Made by a program: the position numbers and the translations under genes
The notes under the pieces: generated by a model
Databases searched by the model: none
The model's input: only the letters and a program-made list of their open reading frames with translations
Told to the model about the DNA's origin: nothing
NCBI RefSeq assembly: GCF_021155775.2
Contig: NC_060238.1
Span: 1,660,001 to 1,724,000 of the forward strand
Source: Neodiprion pinetum
Lineage: Eukaryota > Arthropoda > Insecta > Hymenoptera > Diprionidae
Length of the DNA stretch: 64,000 bases
Direction: 5' to 3'
In this document: positions 22,955 to 35,657 of the stretch, piece by piece
Layout: every line of letters begins with the position of its first letter
How positions within the stretch are numbered: the stretch's first letter is position 1

Positions 22955-24164
22955 ATAGGCGTAAACGCGTGCGTATAAACATGAATCATCGCTCTTTCGG
23001 GTACTATCAATTTCGGCGTTAGCGTAAATTGAGAGTTGGGCCGGAATTAGCTTCCTTTTTTCGAGGAGGGCTGACCACGATGAGTAAACGCGCGCCTCGC
23101 AGGATAACCATCTATATATATACATATGCGTAACATTTCGATTTATCGTTCAATCTATCCACGTATTTACCTTGCCAGCCTACGTTTACTGAAATTCAAA
23201 CCTCGTTTGTACGTAACACCATTTTCACCTATTTCTGACAAGAGCTGTAACAATTCGAGGGAAAACTAAACGGATCGCAGTTATTTATTGCCTTAAAAAA
23301 TAAAAAAATATACAATACGAATAGCAATAAAGAAAAAAAAAAAAAAGAAAAACGATCAACCAAGTAAGATAACAAATATCGAAGGATAGAAAAGCCAGAC
23401 TTTTGATCGACGACGAAAGAAAAGAAAAACACTTTTGTCGCGTTCCAGAATAACTTCAAATCGAGTTTGAATCGTCCTCTAAAAAAAAAAAAAAATACAT
23501 CGACGTAGGTACGTAGAATATGTAAAAAGAAATAGGAGCGTGGAGGAGGGACTCGACGTCTATTCTCTCTATATAGATACACGTTATACATACATATACG
23601 GTATATGTGTGCGTCACATAAACCTGCCTGCACCTTTCTCTAGCCACTCTAACGCACCGCATTAAGCCCGACCCCCCATTCACCCCCCTTCACCCCCATA
23701 ACATCAATAAAATATCAGCACTGGGAATCCGGAATTGATACTTACACCCCGTGTACGAACCTGGAATGAATTTTTTATAAATCTCTCATGCACACCTGTC
23801 CGCCCTTATGTAGGTATACCTCACAGTCATATTTCATACTTTATAATAATAACAATGATGATAGTAATAATAATAATAACAACGGGAATACTCATCGATT
23901 TGTCTCTATTAACAAGGGTGATCAACTATTGTCGCCGAAAAAGTAACGCTGGAAGTATCAGCTCGAAGAAGGACAAAAAAAAAAGATTAATACAAATAGG
24001 AATGAAAAAAAAAAATCGGATTGAATAAATTTACATTCGCGCAGATTTTTTCTTATCTCCATTTTTGCAGAGTTTTATAAATTTTATATACAAATGTGAT
24101 GTATTCTTTGTTAAGGTGATCAAGAAAACGATCGTTTGGTTAGGTTAGTGGATTCTGCTGATCC

Positions 24165-24447
24165 ATCGTGAAAATTCGAATGCCAATTTTCTCGCTGACT
24201 TAATGCACACCGAAAAATTTTTCTTCTCGTTGTTCTCGGTTGTCCACCAATCAGTGACCCTAAAAACCGCGTACCATAAAGTTTTACCAAAATCAAACAA
24301 CTGTTTGAATTTACGTCCGCCATATTGGATCCGCCATTTTCAATTGCCGGATTTCAAGTTCAGTTTCGTAATCAGCGACCCCACAAGCACATGTGTGCAA
24401 AATTTCAAGCGAATCGCACGTAAGAAAAAAATGTACGCACGAAAGGG
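24165..24447. mobile_element. Dispersed repeat ending AAAGGG-TTAA, copy 1
   Basis: Closely matches 61380-61546: GAAAATTCGAATGCCAATTTT at the left, GTTCAGTTTCGTAATCAGCG in the middle and ...CGAAAGGG at the right, followed by TTAA (24448-24451). The right border looks piggyBac-like. The matching CCCTTT left end is not seen, so the copy is probably 5'-truncated. It contains the ATATTGGATCCGCCATTTTC core seen in several other fragments. Confidence 0.6.
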
Positions 24448-26741
24448 TTAACGTTTGACGAGGTACGGGCGGTGACGGGAAGTTACACAGATGCCAGTTA
24501 TAGTATCAGGGGTGCGCGCTGAAGCGCGTGTCCTGCAACGAAGCCTGTGAATTATGCAACGTATCACTGCTCGGCTACTGGAAACAGTCTCCCGAACCCC
24601 TTCGCTCACCTACACCATCTGTTTCAATACAGGAGTTTATGTACACATCGGCCATATTTATTCAGTGCGAATTCGATGCAAATTCCCAACCATCGGATGG
24701 GGATTCACCGTGTCCACGTTGTTCGAGAGGAAAGTTCTTGGACTCGACTGTGTACATCTAGTTTCGTTTTGATGGGCGGTTTTTGGAAAGCTTTTGAAAC
24801 GCTTTCGGAGTGTTGATTAATAGATTCCTCCAGGATACGGGAATCCTGTTGTTAGTTACTAGCAATTTGTTGAACCACTATTTGTCTCTATACTCATTCT
24901 TTTTGTTTTCCTGTACGAATGCGGTTAGCTTAGCTTCTCCAGTCTGACTCTCATCTTTTTCATTTTCTTGATGGTCCGCATCTCCTTCATCTTCGGCACT
25001 TTCATGTTCGATAAAGTTGTGTAATGATCATCGGATGTATTTCATCATCTTCGTATTCCTCATTCTATTTCATACCTTCATTAGCTTCTTCGGCCCAAGT
25101 CTCATAATTTTCATTTTTTCTCGATGGTCTTTTTCTTCTTCATCTCCAGCACTTTCCACGTTCGACAAAATTGTGTCGTTCATACTTTTCATACCAATCG
25201 CCTCAATGTACTCCATCACCTTCGCATACTTCATCTTGGTCCATACCATCATTCCCTTCATTCGATAAAATTGCATCTTCAATACCGTTCATCCGTATGG
25301 TTAACGTTCTTCGTCATCTTCATCCTTTGCAGGTTCTTGAATACCCCTTCCCTTCTTCATCCTTTTCTTCACACCACACTTGACCTCCAACGTTCCATTC
25401 TCCCAACTTCCACGGCCCAATATCTCCCCCATTCCAATCTCCCTCCTTTCTGCTTCCCCGGTGTTCTTTTTTAATCATAGGAAAGCTACGTGCTCCGAGG
25501 CAGTAGTGAATTTGAATTCGTATACATCGGTCCGTATAAAAGGGAAACTGCACGATCGTGGAACGAAGCATAGACGTCTGGAGTACCCACATGTGGTTGG
25601 GTATATTTGAAAGGGTTCAACACAGCGGGACGGCGGTTGGAGGGTGGAAAGACCCGCATACTTATTACCAACTTGGGTACCTACGCACATGATCTTGGTC
25701 TTTCTCCGAGCTGCGAAAAATGTACGAACGTTTCGCGAAAGGCATATCGGGCCGATACGAGTCGATGATCCTCACCCTCGGCTTCTTCTCATCATCCCCT
25801 TTTCTCACTCGGCACAGGGACGCGGGTATTTCCATTTTAATCGGTAACCGGCTCTGTTCTCTCATCTTCCAGGCTTTCCAAGCTCCTCTTTCTTCCGGCA
25901 CTCCGTCATATTCGCCTCTACCTTCTGCCGGGCATCGCGCAGATCTGCGGACTACTCAAGCCGGTGCATCACGGAGATTTTCCCGGAGCTTTTGGATCTA
26001 GGCATTCGTCGAGCGTAAGCCTTGGTAATTACTCATCGCCTCGTACAGCTGGGGATTTAGGGGCGGCCGACATCTGCCGCTCCCTTTCATCCGTCAACGC
26101 GTTTTATTACACCGATCGCAAATCTAGGATCTGTTGTTCTCATCCTCGAGCTAAATTCGAGCCTCGGTTTCAGCCCGGAATTAACGCCGGCGATTAATAT
26201 GTAGATTCTCTATTTTAGTTTGTTCGGAAAATTGGATGGAGGGTGAGATGGAAGAAAAACTTGGGACGAAGATACAAATTCGTTGCCTCTTATTTACCCA
26301 CCCCGATTGGAAACACCTTCATTCCATATATACGCTTGTTTCATTTGGAACTTTGTCCGTATGTTCCGAAGAGTATTTCTCAAGGGGGGATGAAGCTAAT
26401 TTATACTTTGCGGTTTATTTATTTATTAGGGCTGTTAAGGTGAATAACTGCACTCTGGTTTTTCTGCTAGGTACACTCGGATAATTTCCATTCCTCTCTC
26501 TTTTTATCGTTCCATTTAAGTTCTTGTATAACCGACGGGTATTCGTAGCTGCCAACTTCCCCTTCCATAGTGCGAACTTTTATTTTTTTTTATTCTCTGG
26601 GCAGCGTTAGCTGTTTCGTAACCCTTGTGTTATACGACCGTCAGGGTAAAATTAGGGTCCCTCGTGACTTATGCCTGCAGGGTGAATGGCCGAGAAGAGA
26701 CATTTTTTGTAGGGAAGTGTCATGACAAAGGTGTCACTTTT

Positions 26742-26761
26742 ATTTATTATTATTATTATTG

Positions 26762-26792
<31 letters not shown>
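26742..26792. repeat. (TTA)n microsatellite
   Basis: About 16 TTA/ATT units with one GTTG interruption. Confidence 0.95.
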
Positions 26793-28214
26793 CTTCTTTC
26801 TATGAGAAAAGAAATCGTCTCGGAGGACGGAAATTTATCTACCCTTTTCAATTCTAATTCTTGCCAGTCGAAAGTAGCACATTGCAAATGTAGATTTGAG
26901 CACGTGAACACGCATCGATGAAAGCGCAAACTTGATCCTTCGAACATCGACATTAGCGAGCGAATGGTACAAAATGGTCAGCGTTAGCAGCAACGGAAGA
27001 ATTTGTGGTACAATGAGCACGCATGCGGTGTCACGTTCCATCAATTTTGACAAGCCTTTGTACAATCAAACCCCGGAGTTGGGCTGAGAATAAACCCGAA
27101 TCGAAAAGCACGGTATTCTTGCACAATTTTCTCTACTACTTGTTGAGCTGACAGTCAGTCTTGATAAACGGTCCTTCCGACACTTTTGTACTTCATTTGA
27201 TATTCCATTTCTTTGAGAAATTTACTCGAAGAGTTTCTCAGCTATTTTACCCATAATGCTTTATCGGTTCTGGTTCAAGTATCGAATTTCAAATCTCATT
27301 CTCGCGAGCTTCGAAATATCGTGTTTCGATGAATTCGAGTAATCAGGTCTTAATCAGGAGGCTTTTCTGGGTCGCAGGGGCTTTTATGGAAGGCCCCACC
27401 AGGCCCTGATCGTTAATCCTGAACAATTCCTGAAGAATGAAATTGAACGATTGTTTTCATCTTTCGGAACAAATTTCAAACTTTTCTAAGTAATTGACAT
27501 ATTTTCTCATCTTTTCCTCTCCGCGGCCGATGTACGTGATGTATTTAAGTGGTAAATCTAATTTTTGGTCGATAAAAGAGGCGGCCAATTTCGAGGCATA
27601 AGTAATAAATACGGGTTGAAATTAAGAGGTGGAATCTAACTTGAGATAAGAGAAGCTTAACTTACCCTTATCGCCGAAGCAATTAAGGGCTTTATACGAT
27701 TTTTCTTACCTCCGTTCATCGCCTCTTTACTCTCCCCCCGGTAACTTCCGGTCTGTTTTTCTTCCTCTTTTTTCCCCCGATTTCCTAAGTAAGCTGGGGG
27801 TGGTCTCTCCTATATCAACAGGGGAACCAAACCGCCCGCGGTACGAACAGCGGCTGTCACACAACGGCTAATAAAGTTACCCACAAGCAGAGGAAGACAT
27901 CACAGCCGGCGATGTACGTGGCCGAAATTCTTAACTCCGATATTGGACGCCGTTTCTGTTTGAAAGACGTTCCGGTTTCTTTCGCGGTTCTCCCGCAGTC
28001 GACGAAAGGTCGTAAAGCGATAAGTAAACGCTCGTTAAAATTGCTTCCTTGTCCTCATCCGAATACGAATCTCCCTCCATCGCCCCTCGCAATTCCCTCG
28101 CCAAACGGCTCACTCGGTACAAATGAAAACGGCAAATCTTGCGAGCGTGTATAAAGGTCGTCATCTTCGTGCTCTTCTCTTTTATTTCACCGTGTTTTAT
28201 CCCCCATAAATCAC

Positions 28215-28432
28215 GAGGCTGAAGTTAGTAACGTTAACGTATCGAAACTTTGAAACAAAAATTTATATTTTTCACCCTTGGAATAAGTGACAAGAAGTTT
28301 CGGTAGCAAAATCTGAGTTTGTTCATGATTTAATTTAACGGTTACCTAAACTTCAGGTGATTCTGTAACATTGCAAAACAACGAGTTTTTCTAAAGATGC
28401 ATTATTACAAGAACGTTACAAACTTCAGCCTG
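28215..28432. mobile_element. ~217-bp MITE with ~20-bp inverted ends
   Basis: The left end AGGCTGAAGTTAGTAACGTT pairs with the right end AACGTTACAAACTTCAGCCT. The complement of the right end differs from the left by only one or two bases. The interior is AT-rich and non-coding. A related single end lies at 31401-31440. The superfamily was not determined. Confidence 0.7.
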
Positions 28433-29317
28433 ATCCTAATTCTTGGTTTAGCTTCAACCTTCAGCAGTGGAAAAAAAAAGAAATAGAGAAGATCCGAGTT
28501 GTAGAGAATTTCTTCAAAATCGAGCTCAATTCGTTCTTCCGCAACTCGTTAGAGCATTTAAATCCAATCTCTTATCACAATCTTAAATTTTTTCAAAAGA
28601 TTCAGACTACCTTTGTCCCATTTTGATCTCTCTTCGAAGTTATTCATGTACAGATAAACCTTTGATTACGACTTTCAGATTCTTTTGAAGTTACTCTTTG
28701 TTTTTACTACTTCAGGCACGTGCTAGATACATTTCCAGATGAATTTTTGGGTTGAAAAAGTCTTTCATAAAGAAACAGTGTAAGGAGTTAAACAAAACGA
28801 GATAAAAAAAAATCGTGAAACGCGTGGGGGTCGTCGACAAAATCCATTTCGCAGATTTCGCAGTCTGAATTATATACCTGCCGAATACATTGATATGAAT
28901 GTTATCTACATACGCACATGTAAGATACGCGCCCGATTCTCAAAGCAATATTTAATACGGACTTGGTTAGAGTTTTGAAAAGTATAATGTAAGGAGAAGA
29001 GCTTCAGTTTCGTCCCTCCTCCTGTCCTCCTTGTTCCATATTCACGCTGTTCTGTTTTATTTTATTTTATTTATTTTTTTTTTCTTTCTTCCTTTCTTTC
29101 TTTCTTTCCTTCTTCCTTTCTTCCACTCTCGTTATGTTTCCGATAATCCGGGAACCCCGTCTCTGCCGCTACTTCTCATGCATACCAACACATCGTCTCT
29201 CAAAAAGACGATGACGACGCGACGGAGGATGAGGGATGTTTTTACTACCAACGATGAAGAGTTTCCGCCGTTGATTGACGCGCCTTTCGCTTCGAGTTCC
29301 AGTTCGGTCTGTTGTGC

Positions 29318-29378
29318 TGGATGGATGAACGGATGGATGGATGGATGGATGGATGGATGGATGGATGGATAGATGGAT
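29318..29378. repeat. (GGAT)n microsatellite
   Basis: About 14 GGAT/ATGG units. The WMDG and HPSI peptide repeats read through it are an artefact. A (GGATCA)n-like tract follows at 29396-29430. Confidence 0.95.
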
Positions 29379-29668
29379 CTGGCAATGGGGGCATGCGGAT
29401 CAGGGTTAGGATCAGGATCAGGACGAGAGACGTGGGTGAACCTCAAGACTGTTTCCATATCCTCCCGGATCATCCTCCGCTGTGCTTTTCACTTTTTCCT
29501 CACGCTTGCAATTATTACTTTTCCATCAACATCGACAGTTACATAAACATCAAAACGATGAAAAGAAAAAAAACTTAATAAAAACATACAAAAACAGTCG
29601 TCGCTGGACACTAGCAACGGATTTTCTTACACGACGTGTAAAATATGTTCCGGATACAGATCGAATAA

Positions 29669-30016
29669 GTGAAAAATTTTGCAAACCTGGAAGTGTCGGG
29701 GGATATTTAATTTGGTAATGGACAAAACTGAAAATATTGGTTTTCTATCATGGGAATTGGAAATGAATGATTGAAGTAACAAGTTCACTTTGTTTTTCGT
29801 CGAGAAAACAAATTGGCTTAAACCGACTTTTTTTTTACATCATATTTTGCTTCAATTCGAATTGAATTTCAACCGAATATAGAGTTGACGAGCTGAACGA
29901 TTCAGCTTTTATTAACTTACTAAAGCTGGGAAAATGTGAGGGAAACCAGGTTTTGGGTCCTGGGAAATCTGAAAATGTGATGAAATTTTTTCCCGAAAAA
30001 ATGTCTGACAACCCTG
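29669..30016. mobile_element. Diverged second copy of the 2423-2692 MITE
   Basis: Shares ordered blocks with 2423-2692: CCTGGAAGTGTCGGGGGATA, TGGGAATTGGAAATGA, GTAACAAGTTCACTTTGTTT and GAGAAAACAAATTGGCTTA. The right end is ACAACCCTG, close to GCCACCCTG. The left terminal repeat is lost, and this copy carries about 90 bp of extra internal sequence. Confidence 0.6.
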
Positions 30017-31400
30017 TGTTGAAATTTTTGGGAATCCGCGAATGAGGTTTTTATCTTCTCTCCTTCCTCTGTCTTTTCATTTTACGTGCTTTATCTCTCG
30101 CCGGGTTCAGCCTTCAATCGAGCGAGGGATTTCATGGATCGGAAAACAGAGATGACAATCGGTGATAAATTCAAAAGTCTTTCCCACCCTACATCCTGTA
30201 CCTACCAAATTCGCCGGCGCGAGTCGTATAATCGAACTTTTCGACCGTGTAGGATCGCTCCTTCCACTTTATGGCTAGTTTATCTTCTACCGTTCGCAAA
30301 ATTCCGTTGAAAGCAAGATAGAAGAATAAAGAAATAAAAAAATACCGAATGCGAATGAAAAAAGACTCGCCGAGCCTCTGTGTCTGTTGGAAAATAATTT
30401 TTGCGTTTAAATTTCCGTACCCACTTCGTCCTACTTTGCCCAATTCTTCCTTCTCGCTTTGTTTTTTTTTTCTCCTTTATCACGGAAGGAATAAAACAGC
30501 TGCCACGATAAAAATTGCTGTCCATCGCATCCTGCGAACGCAACGTTAACGGGGCGAGATTTTCCTCTTCCGTGTTCACGCTGGCGCTTTGAATAGAAGA
30601 AATATACATTCGCAATCTTGACGATCCGAGTTTGTTGCGGAATGTCTTCTTCTTTTTTTTCTTTTTTTCTTACTTCCGAAAGCCTTCTTTCACTGGTTTC
30701 CTCTTCTTTCACTCCCCGCATCTGTTTAATTCATTTCTTTCACAACGGGTTATGTTTTTTTTTTTACGTCATTTTTTTTATCGCAGAAGAAATATTATCG
30801 AAGTAATTTTTTTTTTTTTATTCCAAACTGTTACGACGATGCAAAGCTTCGAGTATCCGTATTACGTCGTTAAGGAAAAAAATCCTACGAGCTGGATACA
30901 AAATTCGAATACCTCGAATGTAAAAAAAATTGAATTCAAAACTACTCGAAAAAAAAATAAAAAAACAGAACCCGAGTATCCAAGTTTGAAAATCTGGGTT
31001 AAATTTTTGTATAGAACGGAAACCCGACTTTCGACGCCGTCCCGACAAATTCCACACCGGAAAATTCTCTGCAAAGTTGTAAAGTTGGGAAAAACGAGCA
31101 GCTTTGTTTCTTATCCGTCTTACGGTTTAGCTTGAACGTCGCAGCTTTCACGGCGGGTGAAACATGTCTCTAATAATTTAGCTCTGCTGGCAACGGTAGT
31201 CAGATTCGGGCCGAACCAGATAGCGTCACGTGGGCCTGTCTGTACTCAACTTCTGTATCTTATGGGGGTCCCAAATTTTCCCAGAACATGCGAGAGAGAC
31301 TCGCGTTTATCCGTGATCTCGTTTCAAATTAGTCAGACGTTGGATAAGCTTGAGGAATATCTTCTTTTACTTCTCTTGATTGTTCGTTAAATTAAATTAT

Positions 31401-31440
31401 CACGCGGCTAAAGCTAGTAACGTTATTCGAACAATTAAAG
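31401..31440. repeat. Single end related to the 28215 MITE
   Basis: TCACGCGGCTAAAGCTAGTA followed by ACGTTA closely resembles TCACGAGGCTGAAGTTAGTA and ACGTTA at 28211-28236. No partner inverted end was found nearby. Confidence 0.45.
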
Positions 31441-31496
31441 TATCGCAGATATCGCTGTTTCGCAATTTTATTGATTAGGTAAAATTGTAAAATAAT

Positions 31497-31514
31497 CCCC
31501 CCCCCCCCCCCCCA
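31497..31514. repeat. Poly-C tract
   Basis: 18 consecutive C residues; length may be unreliable in assembly. Confidence 0.9.
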
Positions 31515-33620
31515 ATGTTTCTTTATTTGTTTTTTCTCCTTTTTTACAAATTGAATAATTCAATTCTCTACCCCTCTTTTCCATCTATCGCTTTAGTCGA
31601 AAACTTTTTTTTAAAATCATCGTAGAAAAAAACCTTGTTGAAATTAAAAAATGTCACGGTCAACAGTTTACTAAGTTGGCGTGGAATGCCCCATATACAG
31701 GAATATATTGCACACGGACAAGCTGGTTATAATAACAATAATAATAAAAATAAAGTAATTTTTAGACTAATAATGTGTGCGCCTTTGCAATGCGCACAAA
31801 GGTTATATTATGTGTATATATATATGTTGTATATATATATGTGTGTGCGTACAGTATACACGTGACATTATACGCGTACCTACGCATACAGTTGAGGAAT
31901 AATATAGCCGCCGTTAGTCGGGTCATCAATCATTTTCTTTGACGCTCGGAGGTTCTTCCTCGGCCAACAAAAGCAGACGATACAGTCGCATCATCGTATC
32001 GAATCGAGCCACTTTCACCAGCCGCTCTCAATTCCTGTTTACCTAATGTATGCATATTTATACATATTTTTTTTTTTTTTTTTTGTCGTTCCTTAATAGT
32101 TTTGAATTTTTCATCCCGTCGGTGGGCGTTATTCAGCATGGCGTCGCGCTCGGCTATCAGCTGATCGCATTTGCCGAATTATCACGCGGTTATTTTAGCC
32201 ACGGAATATTTCGTGCAGACTGCTTAACTTACATTTTTTTACCTTGAGCTTATATCAAGTTTTTATCCACGACAGCGAACTAGAAAGTTTTATTTTTTAA
32301 ATAACTGGTCGTGAAGTTTCGAGTGGTTGGTGACGTTTTTGCCATCAATTGGCGCATCTCGATTATTCGATTATATCGATGCTTGATCTGCGGATAGGTT
32401 TTAAAAGGTCGACCTAAGTAAGATAGTCAAAATAACGTTTGTTTTTTTTTGCTTTTTTCCTTTTTTGATGTGACAATGCAACCTTTTATCAAAAACATCC
32501 AAGTTTAAATCATTTAATCGTCATCATGCGAGAGAACAATGAAATTTCCTTCACACATATTTTTTTTTACAATCCGTGCGCGACTTTGCAGTGGGAGAGG
32601 AAACCACTTTCAACCCTTAGTCGTCGTGCATGTCGTCCTTTATTCCCCGCCTCTTATCCATTCTTTCCTCGGCTTCAACCGAGTTTTGAGTATATCTGAC
32701 TCTCCCTCTCTCCCTCTCTCACTTTCACGCGGGGGCGGTGTTTTAAGCAGCGCGGGGATCGCGCTAAGAGTCTTAGCCTCCGTGATACACCCTTGTTCGC
32801 AGACTTACCTGTGTTTATAAACACACACACACGCTTTAACCGCAAAATCTGTTTCTCTGGAATACCGAACGGGTTTAAAGGAGTGATAAACTCACCGCTG
32901 GACTTGGAACTGTTAATGGACACCTCGGTTGGTCACCTTATCCCCTTTCACCAGTCCCTGAGTACAATTTCTGTCTATTGATTTACTCTTATTTAAGGCA
33001 AGCGTACCGGTTATTGAAACCCTGACCAAATGATTTAATTTTTTTGGTTGTATCTATTTGATCCTTAGCTTTTAAACTAACGAAAAATAAATTTGTAGCG
33101 TATAACCTTTTAACAAGTAGTCTTGGTCATCGAGAAATTCATAATTTGTGCCGTAAATTTATAATTTTTGATGACAAAAAGGTCAATAACCGGTACATCA
33201 TTACCTTAAGTGAAAAAGAGAGAAAGAAAGTGACAAGTAAGACGTGAAACTAACCACCGAGGATCGAAAAATATACGATCCATTAGGAAAGAACGTACAG
33301 TATTTACCGTTACCTTTTCATTTTATTAAATTTTTGTCTTTATCTTGATCAGAGGCGGATTAATTTCTGTTTTTTCACGCGTGATTCGAATGAATATTCG
33401 ATACGAACATTGAATACGAAATTCAAGGAAAGTAACGGCAAAGCGTGAAAGAAGGAAAAATAACGAAACTAGTATGAACCCGGCTCGTAACGGGGGCAAA
33501 TTTCACCGCAGCCGTTATTATATTTTAATGGTAACGACACGGGTCACGTGACGAGGGTAATCCCGATAGGTACCCGGCAACTCGGCCACGTACCTCAATT
33601 CGTTTACTCCTCTTTTTCTG

Positions 33621-33664
33621 GTACTACTACTGCTGCTGCTCCTCCTCCTCCTCCTCCTCCTCCT
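33621..33664. repeat. Compound (TAC)n(TGC)n(TCC)n microsatellite
   Basis: Three adjoining trinucleotide runs. The proline-rich frame across them is an artefact. Confidence 0.9.
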
Positions 33665-34977
33665 TCACCACCTTCGTTTTGTTTCCCTCCATCTCTACTT
33701 CCCCGTTACTCGATGTGCTTGCGGCTTATTTATATGCAGTATGCACATACAGGTATACGTGTGTGCGCATGCATAGGTATAGAGGAAACAGCTCTGGTGT
33801 GGTTACAGAAACCATTCCGTTTCGTAGTAACTTGGCTTGGTTTGGTTCGGTCTGGTCTGGTCTGGTTATAGCCGCATCAGCATGCAGTACGTAAATCACG
33901 CGATGCACAAAATTGCACCACATGCATTTGACCCCGTCGTTTTCAAACCACCATAATCATGATCGTCGTCACTAGGGCCGAGAATAACATGTAAATACAT
34001 ACTTTTTTTTTTTTTTTACTTAAATCATCATCATTCCTTATTTGCGTTTCCACATAAAGTATTCTGATCAAATAAAATCATATCATTACGCTTAGTTGCG
34101 AGAAGGTCGTGATTGAGGAAAAGGAATATGGGGACGCGATATGAAAGGGGGAGGGCTGAAGTGCAGAAGTGAAAAGAAACGCGGAGGGGGTGAAAAAGTC
34201 GGCCCTTGACTAGCGCTATCTCATCGCGAAACTGCGTGCTGCACAGACTTTGCGATACGGCTACACCTGCCCCTATCTCTGGAGGCAACGTCCAACCCCC
34301 GACGTTAAAAAGCTCTTTTGTTCCCCGGCACACATGCCAGGGACATAAACAAATGCGCGTACACCGTACACCGTATACCTTACACCTGTGTACGTGAATA
34401 CTCGAGGCATTGAAGTCTCTCTCCCCTTTCAGAAATGCTTCCCGGGGACTTTACCCCAAGGGGTCCCGAAAAGAGGGATCTCCCGCCACCCCCCTCACCC
34501 CCTTATCTGTAGAGGCTTTTGACGACGCGGTATGTTTTTCACTTCCATTTTGTTATTTTTATTATACTCGTTCGTATCCAGACGAATCGCACCTTTTGCA
34601 CTGATCGGCATCGGTGCAATACGCACAATCCTTAGGAGAGATTGAGAGATAAGTAAGCAAGGTTGACGTCGTGTGCTTTTTACCGTTCCTTATCCGTTAC
34701 GGTTAAAAACTCTACATTCGAGGTTTTCGTTGGCGTTTAAGGATTGGAAATGGCAGAGAAATTTTTTTCTTTAGACTTTTTGGCTTCGAGGTGGTTGAAT
34801 AAGCTAAACTGCTGCAAGGAGGCGAAGAATCGAGAAGTAAAGTGTCGATTCCTTGATCAATTTCACCCGTAAAGCTGGGTTTCTTCGCGTTTTCGACTCT
34901 TCCGTTAGATATTTAGGCCGAAGGATGATCGGCGGTAGATTCTATCCAGTGTGACAACTGGAGGGTTGAAGTATCCC

Positions 34978-35004
34978 AAGAAGAAGAAGAAGAAGAAGAA
35001 GAAG
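34978..35004. repeat. (GAA)n microsatellite
   Basis: Nine AAG/GAA units. Confidence 0.95.
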
Positions 35005-35625
35005 CTGGAGGTGTTTGAAAATCTCTTCTTCCTCGTTTTTCGTTTCTCTTTTTTTTTGGGAAATTCACGGCGTTAATGGCGTTAGGCGGTATAGGCGGCA
35101 GTCACGTTTATCTCTACTACTTTCCAACGTCAGCCGAGGCCGCCTCGACTCGCCTCGCCTCTGGCTGAGGCATAAACGGTGGGCGATAGGCGTTCACGGT
35201 CAGTCGTAAACCGTATCTCTTCTTGTCCTGCAGGCTCGCCTTGCCGGCGGCCATAACAACCCTCTGTCCCACGCATTGTGCTCGCCCCCCTCAACCTAAT
35301 CTCTCATGGTTACGCGTAACTTGGCACATGGGGTACCTTAAGGGGGTAAGGGGCTTGGTACAGCTTGGACGGTCGAATTGCTCGAAGTGCTTTCATTTCG
35401 TTAGAAAAAAAAAGAAAAACTCCTAAAAATAGGTATTATTTTAGACCATTCAAGCTGTAACCTTCATCCCTTAACGAGACGAGAATAAATCTTCAGAGTA
35501 GCATTGGTGCTGTGTTTGTTTCCGAGATAGCTGGATATCCTGTGGTCTGAAAATTGACGACACCGGCTGCTGGTACCGCTTCGCATAAATTAGAGGTGAA
35601 AAGTTAATTGGGGCGGATAGAGGAA

Positions 35626-35657
35626 GCTGCTGCTGGTGCTGCTGCTACTGCTGCTGC
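35626..35657. repeat. (CTG)n microsatellite, interrupted
   Basis: About ten CTG units with GGT and CTA interruptions. Confidence 0.9.

Noticed and set aside
29132..29473. Frames with HPSI or WMDG repeats
   Set aside because: Produced by translating the (GGAT)n microsatellite.
30632..31135. 167-codon plus-strand frame
   Set aside because: It starts in phenylalanine runs from T tracts and later runs through A tracts; no family pattern.
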